DNA of 64,000 nucleotides from an uncultured Clostridia bacterium (lineage in GTDB: Bacteria; Bacillota; Clostridia; TANB77; CAG-508): the NCBI GenBank assembly GCA_934182465.1, contig CAKPRG010000003.1:174239-238238 (forward strand). The letters are read 5' to 3'. How positions within the stretch are numbered: position 1 is the first letter of the stretch; every line of letters starts with the position of its first letter. Positions 35,460 to 44,344 of this stretch are shown one piece after another. Under the pieces are notes generated by a model. That model searched no databases and was not told the origin of the DNA. It worked only from the letters and a program-made list of their open reading frames with translations. Position numbers and translations under genes: made by a program.

Positions 35460-35488
35460 ATTATATCATTTACTTCTGTCAATTTCAA
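35460..35488 (-). promoter_or_regulatory. Promoter of the polysaccharide operon
   Basis: TTGAAA, 17 bp, TATAAT on the minus strand, about 33 bp before the permease start. Confidence 0.65.
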
Positions 35489-35535
35489 CCATTTCAATGT
35501 GATAAATTTGTGAATTATCAATTTATTCAAGTAAT

Positions 35536-35580
35536 AAAAATAAGAAGCTAAACATTCACATAATTAGCTTCTTATTTTTA
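35536..35580. terminator. Palindrome with terminator form between two divergent promoters
   Basis: AAAAATAAGAAGCTAA pairs perfectly with TTAGCTTCTTATTTTT around a 12-nt loop, with T-runs on both strands. No annotated gene ends here. It may insulate the divergent polysaccharide and dapA promoters, or end an unseen short transcript. Confidence 0.6.
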
Positions 35581-35648
35581 TTGCTATTGTTCTATATAAC
35601 TTTATCTATAATATCAATAAATTTTTATAATCAATTTGATTAAAAGCT

Positions 35649-35676
35649 TTGATTTTTACCAAATTTATCATATAAT
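35649..35676 (+). promoter_or_regulatory. Promoter of dapA
   Basis: TTGATT, 16 bp, TATAAT. The leader is only about 60 nt, too short for a lysine riboswitch. Confidence 0.6.
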
Positions 35677-35743
35677 ATAAATGTATAAAAAATATAATTA
35701 TATTTTTATTCAATTTCAAATCTCATAAAGGAGATTATATACT

Positions 35744-36634
35744 ATGAAAAAAATTATTTTTAAAGGCTGTGGAACAGCTATTATTACTCCATTTACAAAA
35801 GATGACAAAGTCGATTTTGAAGCTTTTGGCAAATTAATTGAATACCAAATTGCAGAAAAGGTTGATGCAATAATTGTTTGCGGTACAACTGGCGAAGCGT
35901 CTACAATGACTTTAGAAGAAAGAAAAGAAACAATTAAATTTGCTGTTCAAAAAGTAAATAAACGTATTCCTGTTATTGCAGGTACTGGAGCAAACTGTAC
36001 AAAAAGTGCAATTGAAATGACAAAATATGTAGAAAGTATTGGTGTTGATGGTGCTCTAGTTGTTACACCTTATTACAATAAAACTACACAAGCTGGTCTT
36101 GTTTCTCACTATACAGCAATTGCAAAAGAAACAAATTTACCAATTATTTTATATAGTGTACCAAGTAGAACTGGTGTAAATATTTTACCATCTACTTGCT
36201 TAGAACTTTCTAAAATTTCAAATATTGTTGCTATAAAAGAAGCTAGTGGAAATTTATCTCAAATTGCAGAAATAGCTAATTTATGTGGAGATGAGTTAAA
36301 TATTTATTCTGGAAATGATGATCAAATAACACCTATTCTTTCTGTTGGTGGTATTGGAGTTATTTCTGTTCTTTCAAATATAGCACCTAATTATGCTCAC
36401 AATATTACAGAAAATTTCTTTAATGGCAATATTCAAAAAGCCATTAATTTACAAATAAATGCGATTCCTTTAATAAAAGCTTTATTCTGTGAAGTAAATC
36501 CTATTCCAGTAAAAGAAGCTTGTAATTTACTAGGATTTGGTGGTGGAACTCCTCGTTTACCATTAGTTCCATTAAGTAATAAAGGAAAAGAGACTTTAAA
36601 AAAGGAATTAATCTCCTTTGGTCTTCTAAAATAA
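35744..36634 (+). CDS. dapA: 4-hydroxy-tetrahydrodipicolinate synthase
   Basis: The 296-residue TIM barrel condenses pyruvate with aspartate semialdehyde, the committed step to lysine and diaminopimelate. Visible are GTTGEASTMT, the catalytic Tyr in VTPYYNK, YSVPSRTGVN, the Schiff-base Lys in VAIKEASGN, and YSGNDDQ. AAAGGAG lies upstream of the ATG. It forms a unit with an HD-domain gene and dapB. The middle genes of the lysine pathway are not in this window. Confidence 0.95.
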   Translation: MKKIIFKGCGTAIITPFTKDDKVDFEAFGKLIEYQIAEKVDAIIVCGTTGEASTMTLEERKETIKFAVQKVNKRIPVIAGTGANCTKSAIEMTKYVESIGVDGALVVTPYYNKTTQAGLVSHYTAIAKETNLPIILYSVPSRTGVNILPSTCLELSKISNIVAIKEASGNLSQIAEIANLCGDELNIYSGNDDQITPILSVGGIGVISVLSNIAPNYAHNITENFFNGNIQKAINLQINAIPLIKALFCEVNPIPVKEACNLLGFGGGTPRLPLVPLSNKGKETLKKELISFGLLK

Positions 36635-36646
36635 TTATGCTATAAT
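36618..36646 (+). promoter_or_regulatory. Internal promoter between dapA and the HD-domain gene
   Basis: TTGGTC, 17 bp, TATAAT. The -35 lies in the last codons of dapA, so the HD gene and dapB could be expressed separately. Confidence 0.5.
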
Positions 36647-36676
36647 AAAATTAACAAAAGATATGAGGTTTTTTAA

Positions 36677-37282
36677 ATGAAATTTAAAACTAAAAATAAA
36701 GAAAATACACTTACTGAAATTAATTCTTATGAATTAACCAATAATTTAATAGAAATTGATGATGAAAACACTTCTATTCCAAAAGAAACAATAGAAGAAT
36801 TTAAAGAAATAATAAAAGATATTTCGCAAAATTCAAACGTTACAGCTTTAAAAGATCATGTACAACATATAAATTCTTCTAGATATGCACATTGTGAAGA
36901 AGTTGCTTTTTATACTTTTTTGATTTGTAAAAAATTAAAATTAGATTATATTTCTGCAGCTCGTGGTGCTATGTTACATGATTTCTATTTTTATAATTGG
37001 AGAAATAAACATGTTGAAGGTCAAAAAAAATTTCATTTATTTAGACACCCAAGAATTGCTTTAGAAAATGCTTTAGATATTTTTGAATTAAATGATTTAG
37101 AAAAAGATATAATTTTAAAACACATGTGGCCACTTACAATTATCCCACCTCGATTTGCTGAAGGTTATATTGTAACACTAGTTGATAAATATTGTGCAAC
37201 AAAAGAATTTTTTAGATTTTTAAAAACTCGAAAAAATATCAAATTATTGTCTGAAGGAAAAATAGAAAAAAATGCAAAATAA
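36677..37282 (+). CDS. HD-domain phosphohydrolase-like protein
   Basis: The 201-residue protein has HD-superfamily metal ligands in order: His in YAHCEEVAFY, HD in AMLHDFYF, His in KHMWPLT and Asp in VTLVDKYCA. Such proteins hydrolyse phosphate esters or nucleotides, but the substrate is unknown. A weak AGATATGAGG-type site precedes the ATG. The gene is 13 bp before dapB. Confidence 0.83.
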   Translation: MKFKTKNKENTLTEINSYELTNNLIEIDDENTSIPKETIEEFKEIIKDISQNSNVTALKDHVQHINSSRYAHCEEVAFYTFLICKKLKLDYISAARGAMLHDFYFYNWRNKHVEGQKKFHLFRHPRIALENALDIFELNDLEKDIILKHMWPLTIIPPRFAEGYIVTLVDKYCATKEFFRFLKTRKNIKLLSEGKIEKNAK

Positions 37283-37295
37283 GGAGAAATAAATT

Positions 37296-38045
37296 ATGGT
37301 TAAAGTTTTAATTAATGGTTGTAATGGAAAAATGGGGCAAGTCCTTTCTGAAAGAATTAGAGATACGCAAGACATTGAAGTTCTTTGTGGAGTTGATAAA
37401 ATAGATACTGGCGACAATAATTACCCTGTATTTACAGATATTCATTCAATAAATTTAATTCCAGATGTAATTATAGATTTTTCTATTCCAGTTGCTACAT
37501 TTCCTATATTAGATTTTGCTAAGAAAAATAATATACCAATCGTAATTGCTACAACAGGATTCACAGAAAAAGAAGAAGAAAAAATAAAAGAAATTTCTAA
37601 AAATCTACCTATTTTTAAATCTTCTAATATGTCTTATGAAATAAATCTTATGTCAAAATTAGTAGCTTCTTTAGCAAAAAAATTACCTGAATCTGATATT
37701 GAGATTGTAGAAACACATCATAATAGAAAAGTTGATGCTCCAAGTGGTACTGCACTTATATTAGCAGATAGTATAAACGAAGCTTGCAATAATGAATTCG
37801 AATATGAATATAATAGACATGCAAAACGTGAAAAACGTACAAAAAATGAAATTGGTATTCATTCTTTGCGTGGTGGTACTGAAGCAGGAAAACATACAGT
37901 AATCTTTTTTGGAAACAATGAATCTTTAGAAATTACTCACAATGTTACATCGCGTAGCGTTTTTGCTGATGGAGCAATTAAGGCTGCTAACTTTATAATA
38001 CATAAAGATAATGGTTTGTATTCAATGAATGATTTATGTGAATAA
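37296..38045 (+). CDS. dapB: 4-hydroxy-tetrahydrodipicolinate reductase
   Basis: The 249-residue enzyme reduces the DapA product with NAD(P)H. It has the Rossmann start VLINGCNGKMGQ, ATTGFTEKE, and the substrate-binding and catalytic ETHHNRKVDAPSGTA. Also present are RGGTEAGKHTV and the C-terminal ADGAIKAANF. AAGGAG precedes the ATG. It is the last gene of the dapA-HD-dapB unit, followed by a terminator. Confidence 0.95.
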   Translation: MVKVLINGCNGKMGQVLSERIRDTQDIEVLCGVDKIDTGDNNYPVFTDIHSINLIPDVIIDFSIPVATFPILDFAKKNNIPIVIATTGFTEKEEEKIKEISKNLPIFKSSNMSYEINLMSKLVASLAKKLPESDIEIVETHHNRKVDAPSGTALILADSINEACNNEFEYEYNRHAKREKRTKNEIGIHSLRGGTEAGKHTVIFFGNNESLEITHNVTSRSVFADGAIKAANFIIHKDNGLYSMNDLCE

Positions 38046-38069
38046 TTTATAAAAAGTAAATTTAATATT

Positions 38070-38099
38070 AAAGGCATTTCTCTCGCGGAAATGCCTTTT
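38070..38099 (+). terminator. Terminator of dapB
   Basis: AAAGGCATTTC / GAAATGCCTTTTT with the short loop TCTCGCG. This is a classical intrinsic terminator. Confidence 0.9.
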
Positions 38100-38291
38100 T
38101 ACTATAAACTCTTGATACAAATTTGTAATTCATATTAAATAACAATAATCCAGAACAGATTTTGAACAAATATATTATATAAACACAATGTAAACCAACC
38201 ATTTTATATAATATAAAAAGAGACAAATATACAGACTAGAAGATTTTATATTTTACAATTATATATATGTAACTAAAACTTTCTAAAACAG

Positions 38292-38319
38292 AAAAAGTGT
38301 AGTATTGTACTACACTTTT
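38292..38319 (+). terminator. Orphan hairpin terminator in a 650-bp gene-free stretch
   Basis: AAAAGTGTAGTA / TACTACACTTTT with a 3-4 nt loop, followed by TATTGTATATTT. No gene ends here. From 38100 to 38290 and from 38320 to 38627 I see only AT-rich sequence with no ORF of useful length, so the hairpin may mark the 3' end of a small RNA. Confidence 0.6.
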
Positions 38320-38627
38320 ATTGTATATTTGCCCCCTACTTGCTTTCTTTTTTGATTTTAAAGAAAAGACACAAAAATATGAACTTGTTATAAATTTTGT
38401 ATCTGGTAAGTATTATATATACATTTTCCTCAAAAATCAAGACTTTTATAAATTTTATATACAAATTTGTTCTTAAAACTTACTTTTTCTTTTACAAATT
38501 GTATTTAACTTTTTACTTGTCAACAAATTTGTTCTTTTTTATTGCTATGTTTATTTATAAACTAATTTCTTAATAAAATATTTATAAATTATATTTTTGA
38601 ACTCCCTTTAAAATTTAACCTTTTTTA

Positions 38628-38656
38628 TTGTTTTAAATTGTTAAATAAAGTATAAT
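38628..38656 (+). promoter_or_regulatory. Promoter of the J-domain gene
   Basis: TTGTTT, 17 bp, TATAAT, about 40 bp before the ATG. Confidence 0.6.
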
Positions 38657-38696
38657 GTATATTAATAGTACAAAAATAATCTAATTTGGAGTTTTT

Positions 38697-39575
38697 ATGA
38701 ATTATTATGAAATTTTAGGCGTAAAACCTGATGCAACACAAACAGAAATACGTCAAGCTTATAAAAAATTAATTAAAAAATATCATCCAGATGTTTATAC
38801 TGGAAACAAACAAAAAGCTGAAGAATTATCAATTCAAATAAATGAAGCTTATGATGTATTATCAAATTCAGACTCTCGTAGAGAATATGACAATATGTTA
38901 AATTCCGAAAATGAAATAGATAATTATACTGATACTGCTGATTATTCTTCAGATTCTAACTCTAATCGAACTAATTCTTCTACTTATAATAATGAATATT
39001 ATTATAACCAAACTTATAACGATAAAACTAATAAATATAATCCATACAGCTACGAAAATTATCATAGAACTCAACAAAATAATGAAAATGAAAACTCATT
39101 TTATTCTAAATTTTATGATAATCATGTAAAACCTGCAGAAAATTATGTATCAAATAAATTTGATACTATGCGTTTACATCAAAAAATATTAGTATTTTTA
39201 CTTTTTATTTTATTAGCTTTTATTATGCTTTTAATTACTTTTGTAGAATATACTAAATTTGTACCACATTCTGCAACTCAACAAGAAGAAGTTCCTGAAG
39301 AACATTTTTCTAATTTTACTTTCGTAAATGAAATTGATAAAAATCATTCTTATGATTATAATCCTTATACAAATTTTAACTGGCAAAATGTTTTAAATGA
39401 AATTTATACAGAAAATGCAGACACAGACTACAATAGTGATGAAGATAATTGGTATTACAATAATTCAGACAACAATTTTGATGATAACTATTATAACGAT
39501 GAAGATGATAATTATGATGAATCTTTTTCTCAAAGTTTGAAAGACACTTTACATGAATTAATTTTTGGATACTAA
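38697..39575 (+). CDS. Membrane J-domain (DnaJ-like) protein with an acidic Asn/Asp/Tyr tail
   Basis: The 292-residue protein has a complete N-terminal J domain (MNYYEILGVKPDATQTEIRQ, HPD in KYHPDV, EAYDVLSNSDSRREYD). A low-complexity Asn/Tyr/Ser linker follows, then one transmembrane helix (~165-188), and a C-terminal tail extremely rich in Asp, Asn and Tyr. J domains stimulate DnaK ATPase. Here the J domain would be tethered to the inner membrane face. There is no zinc-finger or client-binding domain of true DnaJ. Confidence 0.85.
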   Translation: MNYYEILGVKPDATQTEIRQAYKKLIKKYHPDVYTGNKQKAEELSIQINEAYDVLSNSDSRREYDNMLNSENEIDNYTDTADYSSDSNSNRTNSSTYNNEYYYNQTYNDKTNKYNPYSYENYHRTQQNNENENSFYSKFYDNHVKPAENYVSNKFDTMRLHQKILVFLLFILLAFIMLLITFVEYTKFVPHSATQQEEVPEEHFSNFTFVNEIDKNHSYDYNPYTNFNWQNVLNEIYTENADTDYNSDEDNWYYNNSDNNFDDNYYNDEDDNYDESFSQSLKDTLHELIFGY

Positions 39576-39698
39576 TATTTAAAAAGCTATTGTAAATAAT
39601 AAATATAGTATTTAAATATTTTTTATATTAATATAAATTTCAATATATAATTAATATAACTACAATTAATATAATTACACTTAATATGATTTATATAC

Positions 39699-39728
39699 AA
39701 AAAACTCGACATTTCTGCCGAGTTTTTT
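39699..39728. terminator. Bidirectional terminator between the J-domain gene and pyk
   Basis: AAAACTCG / CGAGTTTT with A- and T-runs at both ends, lying between the two convergent genes. Confidence 0.8.
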
Positions 39729-39751
39729 ATTTACAATAAATTTTCTATAAA

Positions 39752-41188
39752 CTAGATAACAGCGTATCCACCAATCATTTTACTTTCTGACACACCTTCT
39801 ACGAAGTCATGTCCACCAGCTAAAATAACTTTATCTCCATTTTCTAAAATTCCTTTAGCTTTTAATTTTTCGATTCCAGCTTCAACTGTTTTATCTGTAT
39901 TAGCTTGTGCATCTACATATACTGGTAATACATTCCAAGCTAATCCTAATTGACGGAAAGTTCTCTTGTTGTCTGTTACTGCTAAGATTGGGCATCCTGC
40001 TCCCATTCCTGCTAATCTTCTAGCTGAATCACCAGAATTTGTATAGCAAACAATAGCATCAACTTTCATATTTTTAGCCATTACACATGTTGAATATGCA
40101 ATGTTGTCTTCTAAGTTTGTTAATTCGATATTTGTATTTTCATCAAATCTCTTCCAATAGTTAATTGTTGGTTCAACTCTTTTAGCAATTTTATCCATTG
40201 TTTGAATACATTCTAATGGGAATTTACCCATAGCACATTCACCAGAAAGCATGATTGCACTTGTTCTATCATAAATAGCATTTGCAACGTCAGAAGCTTC
40301 TGCTCTAGTTGGTAATGGATTGCTCATCATTGATTCTAACATTTGTGTAGCTGTAATAGCTGGTTTATTAGCTCTATTTGCTAATTTGATGAATCTTTTT
40401 TGCATTACAGGTGGTTCTGTAAAGTCTGTTTCTGTTGCCATATCACCACGAGCTATCATTTGAGCATCAGCTGCTTTTACGATATCTTCCATGTTTGATA
40501 AACCTTCAACATTTTCAACTTTAGTAATGATTTTAATATCTTTACCACCGTTTTCATCTAATACTTTTCTAACTTGTGCAATATCATCTAAGTTTCTTGC
40601 AAAAGAAATTGCAACATAGTCATATTCATGAGCACAAGCAGCTTTTAAGTCATTGATGTCTTTTTCTTTAAGTGCTGGTAAACGGATAATTGTTCCTGGT
40701 AAGTTCATAGTTTTTCTACTTCCTAAAGGATTTCCATGAACTACTGTACAATGAATATCTTTGTCAACTATTTCATCAACTTTTAATTCGATTGCACCAT
40801 CATCAATTAAGATTTTTGTTCCTGGTTGTACATCTTTGTATAAATTTTTGTATGTTACAGAAACTTTATCTTTGTCTCCTATAATATCTTCGTTAACTAA
40901 AACGAATTTTTGTCCATCTTCTAGTGGAATCTTTTCATTCTTTCCTGTTACTAACATTCCTGTTCTGATTTCTGGACCTTGCATATCTAAAATCATTGGA
41001 ATTGGTAAATCATTTTCTTCTCTTATTTTTATGATTTCTTGTGTTTTCCATTCTTGCTCATCATAGCTACCATGTGAGTAGTTAATTCTGCATACATTTA
41101 ATCCTGCATCAAATAATTCTTTTAATCTGTTTTCACTAGCTGGTCCGATTGTTCCGACAATCTTTGTTTTTCTTAAATCTGATTTCAT
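39752..41188 (-). CDS. pyk: Pyruvate kinase
   Basis: The 478-residue enzyme converts phosphoenolpyruvate and ADP to pyruvate and ATP. Motifs are TKIVGTIGPAS, RINYSHGSY, MILDMQGPEIRTG, IITKVENVEG (catalytic Lys and metal-binding Glu), IARGDMATE and ATQMLESM. The family usually reads ARGDLGVE, so ARGDMATE is a small deviation. The extra C-terminal PEP-utiliser domain of Bacillus pyruvate kinase is absent. It is transcribed alone from a promoter at 41224-41251. Confidence 0.95.
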   Translation of the reverse strand: MKSDLRKTKIVGTIGPASENRLKELFDAGLNVCRINYSHGSYDEQEWKTQEIIKIREENDLPIPMILDMQGPEIRTGMLVTGKNEKIPLEDGQKFVLVNEDIIGDKDKVSVTYKNLYKDVQPGTKILIDDGAIELKVDEIVDKDIHCTVVHGNPLGSRKTMNLPGTIIRLPALKEKDINDLKAACAHEYDYVAISFARNLDDIAQVRKVLDENGGKDIKIITKVENVEGLSNMEDIVKAADAQMIARGDMATETDFTEPPVMQKRFIKLANRANKPAITATQMLESMMSNPLPTRAEASDVANAIYDRTSAIMLSGECAMGKFPLECIQTMDKIAKRVEPTINYWKRFDENTNIELTNLEDNIAYSTCVMAKNMKVDAIVCYTNSGDSARRLAGMGAGCPILAVTDNKRTFRQLGLAWNVLPVYVDAQANTDKTVEAGIEKLKAKGILENGDKVILAGGHDFVEGVSESKMIGGYAVI

Positions 41189-41223
41189 AATTCTACTCCT
41201 CTTTCATTTTTTAATCATTAATT

Positions 41224-41251
41224 AGTATACCACAAAATGCAAATAATTCAA
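41224..41251 (-). promoter_or_regulatory. Promoter of pyk
   Basis: TTGAAT, 16 bp, TATACT on the minus strand, 36 bp before the ATG. The large palindrome begins 26 bp upstream of its -35. Confidence 0.6.
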
Positions 41252-41276
41252 GTAATTTTTACAAATAAATTGTAAA

Positions 41277-41506
41277 ACTGACAGTTTTTGTTACATTTTT
41301 TAACAAATTAATTTAATAAATAAAAAAAGAAATTTGATATATATTGTTTTGAAATGCCACGTAAGCGATCAAACGAGCTTGCGAGTGCGAATGGAGCAAT
41401 CTTCAAATATAAATTAGAAATCGAAGATTGCGACACCAAGGCATTAAAAAACAATATATAATCAAATTTTATTAATCTTTTATTTTTTGTAACTTTTACT
41501 GTCAGT
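41277..41506. repeat. Large nested palindrome carrying a complete family B element
   Basis: The inner element (41331-41468) has arms AATTTGATATATATTGTTTT and its mirror ending ATCAAATT. The core AAACGAGCTTGCGAGTGCGA and the inner stem GCAATCTTC/GAAGATTGC match the 3.5-kb copy. An outer inverted repeat (ACTGACAG...GTTAC and GTAAC...CTGTCAGT) brackets it. The element occupies nearly all of the 327-bp gap between glgP and pyk. There is no ORF. Confidence 0.8.
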
Positions 41507-41515
41507 TATATAATT

Positions 41516-44074
41516 CTATTTTTCAATCCATTTTACTAAATCTAAGTTTTCTGAATCTACTAGCATATCATGTTTTGGCATTACTCTAAATGTATATCCG
41601 AAATTCCCACCTGTTGTTAAATCTAAAGTTGCTTCATAAAATTTCTTTCCATCTTCTTCGCCTACTTTGTTCATTTCTTCTGTATAAACATTTCTAACTG
41701 TTCCATTATCTAAAACTTGTCCAAAGTAAACTTGAACTTCTACATTTTTCTCATCTATGTTTGGAAGTTCTACTTCACAATTTACTGTAATTTGACTTCC
41801 TGCATTAAATTTGCCATTATCAACATTTCTATCTTGTGTAATTTTTATATTTTGCCAATTTTGTTTTGCAATTCTTTTCCACTCTGTATATGACATAACA
41901 TTATCTAAATTTTGGAAATATTTTTTATTTAAATTGCAAAGAGGCATATATAAATCATTAATATAGTCAATTAACATTCTAGATGTACTATATTTTCCAC
42001 CTGTTGTTTTTATTGAATTTTTCATTAATGTTATCCATTCACTAGAAATTCCATTATTATCTTGATTGTAATAAGCTGGTATTATTTTGTTTTCTAATAA
42101 ATGATATAAACTATTGCTATCTGCTTTGTCTTGTTCTTCATAAGAATTGTATGTAGCATTTGTTCCAATAGCCCATCCATTAGTTCCATCATATCCTTCT
42201 GCCCACCAACCATCTAGTATACTACAATTTACAACACCATTTACTGATGCTTTTTCTCCTGATGTACCAGAAGCTTCCATAGGTCTTCTTGGATTATTTA
42301 ACCATACATCAACACCACTAACTAAATATCTTGACATTCCTATGTTGTAATTTTCTAAAATAAATATTTTTCCTTTAAATTGTGGCATTAATGAAACTTC
42401 ATGAATATATTTTATTAAATCTTGACCTTCTTTATCTTGTGGATGTGCTTTTCCTGCAAATACAATTTGAACTGGTCTATTTTCATCATTTAAAATTTGT
42501 GTTAATCTTGCTATATCTTTAAATATTAAAGTAGCTCTTTTGTATGTTGCAAATCTTCTTGCAAATCCAATTGTTAATGCTTTTGGATTTAAACTATTTA
42601 CAAGTTCACCAATTTGATCATAACCAACTCCACTATTTACATATCTTTCTGTAATGTTTTGTTTGATTAAACGCATTAATTTTTCTTTTCTGGCAACATG
42701 TGCATCCCATAATTTTTCGTTTGGTATATTGTCTATTTTTTGCCATGTTGAATCCATTTCTATTTTATCTTGCCAATATGGTGGCAAATATTCGTTATAT
42801 AAATTTTTTAGATTTGGAGCAAGCCATGTGCATGTATGAATACCATTTGTTACATAAGTAATTGGTGATTCATCTTCTGCTATATTTGGCCATACTTCAC
42901 TAAATAATTCTCTAGAAACTTCTCCATGTAATTTACTTACACCGTTTTTCTTACCTGCAATTTTAAGTGCAAGTATTCCCATATTGAATCCTTGTTCAAA
43001 GCCTTCATTTTCTTTCATTCCTAATTTTAAGAATTCTTCTCTTGATATTCCTAATTTTGACCAGAATTTATTAAAGTATTGCTCTACTAAAGTAATATCA
43101 AATATATCGTTTCCAGCTGGTACTGGTGTATGTGTTGTAAATACTGTTTCTACTGTTGCCATTTCTTTTGCAATTTCAAAAGAAACTTGTTTTTCTTGCA
43201 TAATATTATAAATTAATTGTAATGTTAAGAATGATGAATGTCCTTCATTCATGTGATATAAAGTTGGTTTTAGTCCTAATTTTTGTAAAACTTGAACACC
43301 AGCCATTCCAAGAACTATTTCTTGGCGAATTCTCATTTCTTTATCTCCACCATATAAACGAAGTGTTATATTTCTTAAATCTTCATCATTTTGTTCAATA
43401 TCTGAATCCATTAAATATAATTTAACTCTACCAACATTTATTTGCCATAATTTTAGATGTAAAATTCTTTCACCTAATTCTATATCTATAATTACATCAT
43501 CATCCATTTTATCTTTTACAGGCAAAATAGGTAAATTATATAAATCTATATTGTGATATTCTGAACATTGTTCACCTTTACTATTTATTTTTTGATGAAA
43601 ATATCCATTTTTGTATAATAAACCAACAGCAACAAAAGGTAATCCTAAATCACTAGCTGATTTTAAATGATCTCCTGATAAAATTCCAAGTCCACCTGAA
43701 TATATAGGTACAACTTCATCTAATCCATATTCAGCTGAAAAATATGCAATTAAATCATTTTTGTTGTTTGGATATTTTTTGTTGAACCAAGTATCTTTAC
43801 TATTCATATAATTGTCAAAGTTTTCAACTACTCTATTATATTGTTTTAAAAATTCAGAGTTTTCTGAAATTTCTTCAATTTTACTTTGATTCACTAATTT
43901 TAAAAATTTAATTGGATTTTTTCCAACATTTTCCCATAAATCAATATCAATCATTTGAAATAATTTTAAAAATTCTGTATTCCATGACCACCATAAATTA
44001 TTTGCTATTTCAGTTAATCTGCTAATTTTTTCTGGTAGTTGTGGAACAACTGTAACTCTATTGAATATATACAT
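41516..44074 (-). CDS. glgP: Alpha-glucan (glycogen/maltodextrin) phosphorylase
   Basis: The 852-residue GT35 phosphorylase releases glucose 1-phosphate from alpha-1,4-glucans. It starts with the N-terminal domain seen in the short bacterial and archaeal type (NLWWSWNTEFL). It then has GGLGILSGDHLKSASDLG, HMNEGHSSF, TTHTPVPAGND and the PLP-binding Lys in SGTSGEKASVNG. Length and start agree with the family. It is transcribed alone and, with pyk and pta-ackA, supports fermentation of stored or dietary glucan. Confidence 0.94.
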   Translation of the reverse strand: MYIFNRVTVVPQLPEKISRLTEIANNLWWSWNTEFLKLFQMIDIDLWENVGKNPIKFLKLVNQSKIEEISENSEFLKQYNRVVENFDNYMNSKDTWFNKKYPNNKNDLIAYFSAEYGLDEVVPIYSGGLGILSGDHLKSASDLGLPFVAVGLLYKNGYFHQKINSKGEQCSEYHNIDLYNLPILPVKDKMDDDVIIDIELGERILHLKLWQINVGRVKLYLMDSDIEQNDEDLRNITLRLYGGDKEMRIRQEIVLGMAGVQVLQKLGLKPTLYHMNEGHSSFLTLQLIYNIMQEKQVSFEIAKEMATVETVFTTHTPVPAGNDIFDITLVEQYFNKFWSKLGISREEFLKLGMKENEGFEQGFNMGILALKIAGKKNGVSKLHGEVSRELFSEVWPNIAEDESPITYVTNGIHTCTWLAPNLKNLYNEYLPPYWQDKIEMDSTWQKIDNIPNEKLWDAHVARKEKLMRLIKQNITERYVNSGVGYDQIGELVNSLNPKALTIGFARRFATYKRATLIFKDIARLTQILNDENRPVQIVFAGKAHPQDKEGQDLIKYIHEVSLMPQFKGKIFILENYNIGMSRYLVSGVDVWLNNPRRPMEASGTSGEKASVNGVVNCSILDGWWAEGYDGTNGWAIGTNATYNSYEEQDKADSNSLYHLLENKIIPAYYNQDNNGISSEWITLMKNSIKTTGGKYSTSRMLIDYINDLYMPLCNLNKKYFQNLDNVMSYTEWKRIAKQNWQNIKITQDRNVDNGKFNAGSQITVNCEVELPNIDEKNVEVQVYFGQVLDNGTVRNVYTEEMNKVGEEDGKKFYEATLDLTTGGNFGYTFRVMPKHDMLVDSENLDLVKWIEK

Positions 44075-44131
44075 TTTATATATTCCTCCTTTGTAAATTT
44101 CCGTTTTTTCTTATGCTTATTAATATATTTT

Positions 44132-44160
44132 ATTATCTATTATAAACTAATTTTTGTCAA
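44132..44160 (-). promoter_or_regulatory. Promoter of glgP
   Basis: TTGACA, 17 bp, GATAAT on the minus strand, about 58 bp before the ATG. Confidence 0.6.
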
Positions 44161-44344
44161 ATACTTTTTTATCTTTTATTATCAATTTTCATGTAATTTT
44201 CTTATTGATTTTTGTTTGTTACATTTTTATTATATTGTTATTAAATTTTCGTTACATTTCACATTTAATTCAATATTTATTTTATTTTTCTTTTTTATAT
44301 GCTATAATTTAATATATGTTTATATTTATATTATGGAGGAATTT

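Noticed and set aside
35677..35743. Lysine riboswitch or T-box in front of dapA
   Set aside because: The leader after the promoter is about 60 nt, too short, and no conserved T-box or lysine-riboswitch sequence is visible.
44039..44344. Extended N-terminus for the 494-residue protein
   Set aside because: The upstream in-frame stretch is Phe/Tyr/Ile-rich noncoding sequence overlapping the glgP start and the gene's own -10. A clear ribosome binding site supports the ATG at 44345.
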